From the NCBI RefSeq assembly GCF_018294505.1, contig NC_057809.1, positions 506,813,914 to 506,877,913 on the forward strand: a stretch of 64,000 nt of DNA, written 5' to 3'. Within the stretch, counting starts at the first letter, position 1; each line of letters begins with the position of its first letter. The translations under genes and the position numbers were made by a program. Below, in pieces: positions 56,585-64,000 of the stretch. The notes under the pieces are model-generated. The model ran no database searches. It saw only the letters and a program-made list of their open reading frames with translations, and was not told the origin of the DNA. This DNA comes from Triticum aestivum. Taxonomy: Eukaryota > Streptophyta > Magnoliopsida > Poales > Poaceae.

Positions 56585-59205
56585 CAGCAGTCCACTCTTG
56601 AAGCTAAACACTGCAATGACTTACAAAATTGGCACCAAGGCATTGAGTGCCATTCTGGATGCAATGAAACTCATACGCTCCCCACCTGTTGATTCTTGTT
56701 CAGAATATGATCCTAATGACTATTCTAACCTCGAGGAGTCAAAGGCAGATGGCCTGTCCTGTTCACCCATCAAGGTGCCTGTTCTAATTTGGCAATGTTT
56801 TATTGATTGCGGGTATCTTGCATATGTTGTCTTGCATTTCTTCTACTTTGTTGCACCGCCATCTGCTTAGTTTACTCATCATATATGTCGAGATGCCATG
56901 CCCATCCATTATCAATACATATTCCATCTGTCATCATACCATGTTTTTCCACTCAAATGCTGTTCTTGTGCATCAGACATCAAAAAGGAAGAGGGTGATT
57001 GCCGAACCTGAAGGAGCACCAGCAAAGTCCTTGAAAAACGTGGTGGTGCCGGAGAAATCAGACAGCACCCCACTTATATTGGTTGTACAACCAGTGACAC
57101 AAAACGTAGGACCGACTCCAGCAGACTGTACCCATACTTCACTGGCCACACCACTAGCCCCACCACACAGGACCTGCACTCCAGCAAAAGGTATACCGAT
57201 TTCATTTGCCATAGCACCAGCTGTACCACAGAAAAATCCCACTCCAGCAAAAAGTACAGCAAGTCCACCGGCCGAAGACCTATCCCAACTGCAGAGACGG
57301 CCAATTCCTGCAGATTGGAACCCCATTCCATTTATTCCCAGTTTAAAAGACAATGCTTTCAATGTTGTTAGGGACTACGTGCATATATTCCCATCATGGA
57401 AGATTATTGTGAAGACAAACACCATTTTCACATCTTCCTGTCCAACTTACGTGTAAGTGCTATTATTCATGGTTATTATTTTCCTGTTTTCTGCTGATTG
57501 AACACATCAATGATTTACATTACATTGTTGTAACTAGGCGAGGGTCAATCTGGATAGTCATGACGAGCAAAGCTTGCTTGTGCTTTTCAAGGAAGCATTG
57601 CAGCAGTATCGGTGTTACCTGAGGAAATCACACTTTGATGGCAAGTCTATAAACGAATTTCCGGTGAAGTCTCCTGTGCTAAATTTAGAAGACATTGAAT
57701 GGAAAAACCTTGTTATGCACTGGTCTCGTTCCCAGGATGAGGTACTGTCTATGAAATCACATGACAATTTGAACTTCTACTTTTCCGCATGTGCCTTACG
57801 GATCTTTTTTGCAGGAAATCTGCTCGAAGAAGAATTCCGGTTTGACAAGAACGACAGGATATCGCAAATATGCTGCCCGCTGCTTTGCTCTTGTTAGTAC
57901 CTGTTGTCCTGTATCACTGTACTTGCATACATACCTGGTTCATTATGTGACAGCAGTATGCATGATAGCTTGCTTATCAATTGTTCGCTCCAAATTATCT
58001 GATCTGTATGAATGGTTACATTAGTGTAGAATATATCCAATGCCAATGTTTTTTTAGCTCTGCATTGTTCTTGTAAGTACATGTTGTCCTTTATCAGTGT
58101 ACTTATAATGACAGGTAGTTGTTCATGTACCATCACTCTGCAGCTTATTTTCCTTTGCCCTCCATTTTCTACACATCAGATCTATATTTACTCTTACCAT
58201 AAGGTTGGTACTGAAGAAGTTTAGCTGTGCATTGCTCTTGGTTGTACCTTTTGCCTGTATCGCTGCACTTACATTTATAGCTACTTGGTTATGTAGCATC
58301 ACTCTTCATCTTATCTTAAATATTCTCCATTTTTTCGTATATTATCACATCTATATTTACTCTTAACAAAATGTAGAATAAAGGCAATGCTTTTGAAGAA
58401 GATTCTGTGGTAAACTTCTTGAATTGCCCCCCCCCATCAGCATGGACAAGGCCTTTATAGAGCCTGTCTTCACCAATAATGTAAGTTTGTCCATCTCAAG
58501 CCTTCAAACTTTGTTGTATATATTTGGTTAGGCATGACTGCAACAGCTGTTTATTTTTGGTGTTTGCATCAAATTGCTTGTTTAAAGTTTATTATGTAGT
58601 TCATAAACAAAAGTTTGTCCTTTCTCAATTTAAGTTTTCAGTTGTACAACCAAGTTCCTTCTTCATACCATGTAAATTAAACTATACAGAGCAAGTGATC
58701 TTCTTTTGCACTGCATGTATGCTTCTGTTCTTCATCCGTAATCCAGTGGTGTGGTGAACCTACCCACTACAACACAATGCCATATTCTGCAATGTCTTAA
58801 CTATGAACAATGTCATATCATTCTACTATTATTTAAACCGTCTCTTTATTTGCCAATCTGAAATGGTATAAATTGACAGCACACTAACCATTGATACTTA
58901 TGAGTTCTTGATCTGTAATCCAGTGGTGTCGTGAAGCTGCCAACTCCTTCACAATGTCATTTCCTGCCATGTCTTGACCTGAGCAATACCATATTGTGTT
59001 AATGCAATTTTAAACCGTGTCACTTTATTTGTTAGTAAGAAATGTGATGAATTTTCAGCACTGATACTTTTATGTGCAAAACCTGTCGTCTGCCTGCTTG
59101 TTTATCTTTCAGAGTGGGGAAGATATAAGTGTTGAACAAGCGCAGTCTCATCATCTTGCTCAGCTACTTGCGCTGCAGCTCCCCAGCAGGGCTAACCTTT
59201 CTTGA
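56585..59205 (+). pseudogene. Ptta/En-Spm-like CACTA protein gene, six 3' exons
   Basis: Exons: 56585-56774, 56977-57450, 57538-57741, 57815-57892, 58377-58480 and 59113-59205 (stop TGA 59203-59205), all with GT-AG borders and phase-0 joins from the first on. The second exon has a basic start (TSKRKRVIAEPEG) and a Pro/Thr-rich repeat region. The next two carry the domain: VRDYVHIFPSW, LLVLFKEALQQYRCYLRKSH, LEDIEWKNLVMHWS, EICSKKNSGLTRTTGYRKYA. This order matches plant Ptta/En/Spm (Transposase_24-like) proteins, thought to be the DNA-binding partner of CACTA transposase. A C9 tract (58427-58435) in the fifth exon shifts the frame; otherwise the model is open. First exons are uncertain. No TNP2-type gene accompanies it. 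Confidence 0.6.
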
Positions 59206-59439
59206 ACTCTATTGAAGTGCTGTCGGTTTTTTATATTATTTTGTCGGTGTGTTTATTTGCACTGGTGGCGATCTTTGATGTCCAGTGTATGTAATCTGTT
59301 GTCTGCTTGTGCTTTATTATCATATTGGCGAACTTTGATGCCCAGTGGATGTAATATGCCGTAATTTATTTATTGTATAGTCTAGGTTTTTTCTTATTCA
59401 TGATGTTGCAGTTATTTTACTGTATATATATCCTGTCTT
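59206..59439 (+). other. 3' flank of En/Spm-like gene
   Basis: AT/GT-rich sequence with a near-direct repeat, GGCGA(T/A)CTTTGATG(T/C)CCAGTG (59266-59286 and 59327-59348). Poly(A)-signal-like AATAAA is not evident. Nothing else is seen. Confidence 0.4.
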
Positions 59440-60360
59440 CGCAGCAAACCGGCCAAACCGTAAAATTATGGTACATAATCGGGCCATCATGCAATCACGA
59501 TTTAGGTTGGGCCTGATCGTGCCGAACATCTCACGGGCCGGCAGCAGCCCGAAATGAACCCCGTCCCATGATTGTGCGAATCAAATCACGGGCTTTTAAC
59601 AGGCCAAAATTGTCTCGGTCCTTGTTTGGCGCAATCAGATATCGGCTGCGAGCAGGCCGTAGTTAGGCCCAACTATATGACGGACTTTTAACAGGCCGAA
59701 ATTAATATAGGGCCGAAATGTTAAACGGGCCCTTAACATGCCAAAACTAATATCAGGCCGAATTACTAAGTGGGCCTTTAGCAAGTGGGCCCAAAAGCAT
59801 AGTGTCTAGTTGACGGGCCGAATCTGATATGGGCCATAATTGAGCCCAAAGCCTCTTAACGGGCCAGACCTGATATGGGCCGTAATTTTGCCCAGAACTT
59901 GGTAGGCTTTTAATGGGACAGATCTCATATGGGCCACTATTAGGCCCGGAGCGCGGCAGACCATTAATGGGCCGGATCAAATATGGGCCGACATTTGGCC
60001 CAAAACATGGCAGCCGGTTAATGGGCCGGCCTACTAGGGTCCTCAAAATCTTGTGGGCCTACAGCTGGGCCAGCCCATTAATGTCGGCAAAATCTCGTGG
60101 GCCTTTAGCTGGGCCGGCCCATTATGATCCGCAAGAATCTTGTGGGCCTTTTACCTGGGCCGGCCCATTATGGCACACAAAAATCTTGTGGGCCTTTACC
60201 TGGGCCGGCCCATTATGGCCTGCAAAATCTTGTGGGCCTTTAGCTGGGCTAGCCCATTATGGTCCCAAAATCTCGTGGGCCTTTAGCTGGGCCGGCACAT
60301 TATGGTCCGCAAAATCTTGTGGGCCTTCAGTTGGGTCGGCCCATTTAAACTTGATGGGCC
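59440..60360 (+). repeat. CACTA right subterminal repeat array
   Basis: Degenerate units with GGGCC cores fill the region. From about 60045 to 60350 there are seven clearer copies of about 48-57 bp: AATCTTGTGGGCCTTTAGCT followed by GGGCCGGCCCATTATGG. GGCCGGCC palindromes recur in each. These motifs differ from the left-end arrays. The region is the likely binding site set of the element's transposition proteins. Confidence 0.75.
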
Positions 60361-60761
60361 GGTCCACGTGTCAACATATCATAGGCACGTATCGCCCATT
60401 GGATGCGTGACACCCGTGCCAACGCGGACCTGACACGTGTCTCCTCTAGCCAATGATGATTTTACACGTGGAAAATCCCCATTGGTCGGGGCTGTTAACG
60501 GGTTATCGGATCCAAAACCCGACCCGCTAGCTTAACGGCGTTCCGTTACGGTGGATGCCATGTGTCGGTCACCCTTGACGAAAGCACTTCTATGACGCGT
60601 GATTTATCGTCATGGAAGTGGACACTTCCATGATGATAATTTTGGTAATGTCTTGGAACACTTCTACGACAGCACACGTATGACTATCTTGGTTCTATCA
60701 TAAAATCGTCATGGATGTACATGCATGACAGAAAACGCGACCTACTGTGACAAACATGTAT
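60361..60761 (+). other. CACTA right end proximal segment
   Basis: Contains repeated TCATGGA(A/T)GT and CTATGACG/CTACGACAG motifs on both strands, similar to the CTATGACA and CATGACAG motifs of the left end (20085-20230). Candidate short subterminal binding motifs; no ORF. Confidence 0.6.
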
Positions 60762-60788
60762 CATCACGGAAGTGTATTTTTTGTAGTG
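60762..60788 (-). repeat. CACTA right terminal inverted repeat
   Basis: Read inward on the minus strand it begins CACTACAAAAAATACACTTC and matches the left end perfectly for 12 bp, then imperfectly. Confidence 0.8.
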
Positions 60789-62732
60789 GAGGCTTCTCCA
60801 ATTACTTAATGCTTTGCCTGATCATCCTCTTAAGAAAAATGAAATACTTGGTATCTTTTATAATGGACTAACCGATGCTTCCAGAGATTACCTGGATAGT
60901 TGTGCTGGTTCTATTTTGAGGGAAAGAACACCGGATGAAGCTAAAATTCTATTGAATAATATGTTGACTAATGAAAATAATTGGACACTTCCTGAGCCTA
61001 TTCCTAAACCAACTCTGAAGAAGAGAGGTGTTCTATTTCTCAGTCCTGAAGATATGCAAGAGGCAAAGAAATCTATGAAAGAAAAGGGTATTAAAGCTGA
61101 AGATGTTAAGAATTTACCTCCTATTGAAGAAATACATGGTCTTAATTTACCGCCTGTCGAAGAAATGCATAATTTTAATCCATCTCCTATTGAAGAAACA
61201 CATGGTCTTGATAGCCCGAAATAGGTAGTAAAGGTAAATTCTCTCTATAGATATGATAAAGCTGAAATCCCATTTACTATGTTTGCTAGCCCATACTTAG
61301 ATGAGTTTTATAAATTTATGGTTAAGCAAGAAGACTTCAATGCTTATTTTGGTAGAGAATTAAAACGCAGTGCTGGTATGCTTGAACACTTGGGTGATTA
61401 TATGGCTAATGTCAAAGGTGAACTTAAACTTATTAGCAAACATGCTTCTATGGTTACCACTCAAGTAGAACAAGTACTTAAAGTTCAAAATGATTTGCTC
61501 AATGAACTGAATAGTAAGAATAATGATAATGTTGTTAGAGTTATGACTAGAGGTGGTAAAATGACTCAGGAACCTTTGTATCCTGAAGGCCATCCTAAGA
61601 GAATTGAGCAAGATTCTCAGAGAAATAATATAGATGCACCTAGTCCTTCTAAAAGGAAGAAAAATAAAAATGATAGGACTTTGCATGCTTCTAGTGAACC
61701 TATTGTTGAAACAACTGAGAATCCAAATGATATTTCTATTTTTGATGCTGAAACACAATCTGGTAATGAACCTGAAACTAGTGATAATATTAATGATAAT
61801 GTTCATGTTGATGCTCAACCTAGCAATGATAAAGATATAGAAATTGAACCTGCTGTTGATCTTGATAACCCACAATCAAAGAATCAACGTTATGATAAGA
61901 GAGACTTTGTTGCTAGGAAACATGGTAAAGAAAGAGAACCATGGGTTCAAAAACCCATGCCTTTTCCTCCCAAACCATCCAAGAAAAAGGATGATGAGGA
62001 TTTTGAGCGCTTTGTTGAAATGATTAGACCTATCTTTTTGCGTATGCGATTAACTGATATGCTCAAAATGAATCCTTATAATAAGTATATATTATTTCTC
62101 TTGGATCCAGGAGTACCCACTATAACATGTGATTAACTGATATTTTCACCATGCTTACTAATTATACTTTTAAGGGTGGAATACCAAAGAAACTTGGGGA
62201 TTCAGGAGTACCCACTATACCATGCTCCATTAAAAGAAATTATGTTAAAACTGCTTTATGTGATCTTGGAGCTGGTGTTAGTGTTATGCCTCTCTCTTTA
62301 TATTGTTGACTTGATTTGAATAAGTTGACACCTACTGAAATATCTTTGCAAATGGCTAATAAATCAACTGCTATACATGTCGGTATTTGTGAGGATGTGC
62401 CTGTTGTGGTTGCAAACATTACTATTTTAACGGACTTTGTTATTCTTGATATTCCCGAGGACGATAGTATGACTATTATTCTTGGAAGACCCTTTTTGAA
62501 TACTGCAGGGGGTGTTATTGATTGCAACAAAGGCAATGTCACTTTTCATATTAATGGTAATGAGCATACGGTACACTTTCCGAGGAAACAACCTCAAGTC
62601 CACAGTATCAATTCTATTGGAAAAATTCCATCGATTATTTTTGGAGGTTTTGAATTTCCTCTACCTACTGTCAAGAAGAAATATGATATTCTTATTGTTG
62701 GGGATGTGCATATCCCCGTTGAGGTAACCTAG
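60789..62732 (+). pseudogene. Gag C-terminal part and protease of Athila-like element
   Basis: The frame resumes after the CACTA element with RLLQLLNALPDHPLKKNEIL and the gag motif FYNGLTDASRDYLDSCAG. TAG 61222-61224 (fits CAG) precedes FASPYLDEFYKFMVKQEDF and a long Asn/Asp-rich linker. After TAA 62134-62136 the frame shifts; a short duplicated stretch (GGAGTACCCACTATA at 62109 and 62206) lies there. The protease follows with ALCDLGAGVSVMPLSLY (active site near 62270) and IILGRPFLNTAGGVIDC. TGA 62307-62309 fits CGA. It ends at 62730-62732. Proteolytic processing of gag-pol would be its job; the copy is inactive. Confidence 0.8.
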
Positions 62733-63522
62733 TGTTATTCGAAAATTCTCCGGTTCCATGTTATTCGGAATGAGTTTGTTAACAAGACTTGATCAACCTT
62801 GTTAATGGGTTCCTTTTGATGATCATGAGATGGATGAATTTAGAAAACACAACTCTCTGTACCCTCCTTTTACTTTCTATTATTTATATTAAATAAAATA
62901 AAAATAAGTATTTTCCTTGTGTTATCTGATTTATCCGTGCAATATAAAAATACCCCGAAAATAAAAGTTCTCCAAATGCCCTGAAATTTAAATATGATTT
63001 TTTCTGAAATATTTGAGAATATTTGGCACTGAGAACACAGCAGGGGGGGCATCCACCTGGACACGAGGGTGGAGGGCGCGCCCTACCCCCTGGGGGCGCC
63101 CCCCTGCCTCGTGGGCCCACGGTGGCCCTCCTCCACTTATTCCTGCACCCACACACTCCTTCTTCCTCCCACAAACACGATTATCTAGTTCAAACCTGAG
63201 TCCAAGCTCATTTTGCTGCCATTTTCGATCTCTTTGCTCAAAGCACCTCTCACAAAACTGCTTGGGGGGATTGTTCCTTGGTATGTGAGTCCTCCATTGG
63301 TCCGATTAGTTTTTGTTCTAGTGCTTTATTCATTGCAAATTTGTGCTGCCTAGGTGACCCTATTCTTGAGCTTGCATGTCAAATTTATGTGGTTCCAAGT
63401 AGTTTTGATGCATGATATAGGCTCTAGGCACTTGTAGGAGTAGTTGCTGTCAATTTTGTTGAGTTTGGTTTACTTTTATTTGAAGTTACGAAAAATTTCA
63501 GAAATTTTTCAGAGGAAGAAAT
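62733..63522 (+). other. Non-coding stretch between protease and extra ORF
   Basis: About 790 bp where RT, RNase H and integrase would lie in a full Athila element. It contains a GC-rich palindromic piece (63066-63105, GGGCGCGCC...GGGGGCGCCCCCC) and a leader-like AT-rich part before ATG 63523. No pol motif in any frame. Confidence 0.65.
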
Positions 63523-64000
63523 ATGTTTAGGAAAATGTACCAAGGTGGCTCTTCAAGGAAACAAGAGCCCAGGCTTGCAATGCGTGATGCTGATGATGAG
63601 CCACCAAGGGATGCTCCAGTGCGGCCCTGTGAACAGCCTTCAGAGGACTTTATGGATCGAGCGGAAATTAAGGAAGAATTTAATGCATATTTGCGTAACG
63701 CTGATCTTGTGAGCTTCGAGGAGGAAAAGTGCCGCCAGTACCACTATCTCACTAGTTCCTTTGTGAGGAGGTTTGAATTTTCATCTTCACGCAATTCTCC
63801 ATCTGTCATGTTTGATCTTTATGAAAAATCTTATACGATGGACTTAGAGGATTTTACCAGTACTTGCAAACTTCCACAATGGGGTAGTGTTAGGGAACCT
63901 CACAAATATGAATTTAGAGATTTTCTTGCTAGTATAATTGTGGGGGAATCTAGAGATATAACACAAGCTACCATAGGGAGCATTCACTTTCCTGTTATAC
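63523..64000 (+). CDS. Extra ORF of Athila-like element, N-terminal part
   Basis: ATG 63523 opens a frame of 159 codons that leaves the window with no stop. It begins MFRKMYQGGSSRKQEPRLAM and continues with acidic segments (DADDEPPRDAP; EEFNAYLRNADLVSFEEEK) and YEKSYTMDLEDFTSTCKLPQ, WGSVREPHKYEFRDF. This is the ORF found after pol in Triticeae Athila-like elements, sometimes called env-like or 'putative plant transposon protein'. No signal peptide or membrane segment is visible in this part, so an envelope role is not supported here. It is the best-preserved frame of this element. Confidence 0.65.
   Translation, partial: MFRKMYQGGSSRKQEPRLAMRDADDEPPRDAPVRPCEQPSEDFMDRAEIKEEFNAYLRNADLVSFEEEKCRQYHYLTSSFVRRFEFSSSRNSPSVMFDLYEKSYTMDLEDFTSTCKLPQWGSVREPHKYEFRDFLASIIVGESRDITQATIGSIHFPVI

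Larger units (their letters stand above)
20032..60788 (+). mobile_element. CACTA (En/Spm) transposon with nested elements
   Basis: The ends are CACTACAAAAAA (20032) and TTTTTTGTAGTG (60788) with a 3-bp GAG duplication. Total span is 40,757 bp; minus the Tat-like (13.6 kb) and Copia (8.7 kb) insertions about 18.5 kb remain. Both ends carry subterminal short motifs of the TATGACA/TGTCATG kind and tandem arrays (33965-34955; 59440-60360). The interior holds repeated modules, gene-like sequences (F-box-like, SINA-like, an unknown ORF) and a Ptta/En-Spm-like gene. No TNP2-type transposase is visible, so it probably moved with help from another copy. Orientation is taken from the En/Spm-like gene. 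Confidence 0.8.
19477..64000 (+). mobile_element. Athila-like Gypsy element split by CACTA insertion
   Basis: The plus-strand element is present as 19477-20031 (gag) and 60789-64000 (rest of gag, protease, non-coding stretch, extra ORF). It is separated by the 40.8-kb CACTA nest and cut on the left by the Tat-like element. The gag order and sequence match the Sabrina/WHAM-like Triticeae group. No RT, RNase H or integrase lies between protease (ends 62732) and the extra ORF (starts 63523), so the element is non-autonomous as far as visible. LTRs are not in the window. Confidence 0.75.

Noticed and set aside
1..64000. tRNA, rRNA, CRISPR or bacterial-type operon features
   Set aside because: No cloverleaf, rRNA core or regularly spaced repeat with unique spacers was seen; the content is plant TE sequence.

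Overview
The window looks like repeat-dense intergenic chromosome from a Triticeae grass (wheat, Aegilops or barley group). The basis is the TE repertoire: BARE/Angela-type Copia LTRs, Sabrina/WHAM/Fatima-like Athila Gypsy elements, a large-LTR non-coding (LARD/Sukkula-like) element, Tat-like Gypsy elements with an antisense ORF, a CACTA element and Stowaway MITEs. Family names rest on recognition, not on a database search. No rRNA, tRNA or CRISPR array was seen.

Layout. At 1-1598 lies the 5' LTR and gag start of an Athila-like element in minus orientation. It sits in a minus-strand, non-autonomous Tat-like element (1599-19476) that keeps gag, protease, one LTR and a plus-strand antisense ORF but has no reverse transcriptase or integrase. 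A LARD-like element (2491-14016, two LTRs of about 4.16 kb, TSD GCAGA) splits the antisense ORF. The Tat-like element in turn lies in the gag of a plus-strand Athila-like element. That host gag stops at 20031 and resumes in register at 60789, because a CACTA transposon (20032-60788, TIR CACTACAAAAAA, TSD GAG) is inserted there. The Athila-like element then runs to the right edge with protease and an extra ORF but no RT or integrase.

Inside the CACTA span are a Tat-like Gypsy element with complete domain order (20246-33838), a Copia element (35100-43784), several tandem arrays, and about 17 kb of CACTA interior with gene-like sequence. The gene-like items are an F-box/DUF295-like ORF (minus), a two-exon SINA-like E3-ligase fragment (plus), an unrecognised TATA-driven ORF (minus, one frameshift), and a multi-exon Ptta/En-Spm-like second CACTA gene (plus, one frameshift) with three E2F-like motifs upstream. 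No TNP2-type transposase was seen, so the CACTA appears non-autonomous and seems to have acquired host gene pieces.

History, from LTR differences counted by eye: Tat-like element about 24 in 515 bp, LARD about 65 in 4.16 kb, Copia about 20 substitutions in 1.77 kb. The CACTA insertion therefore predates the Tat insertion, and the LARD and Copia arrivals are the most recent. Most premature stops in the older elements are explained by C-to-T changes on the coding strand, chiefly CAG to TAG, as expected from long-term cytosine methylation at CHG and CG sites.
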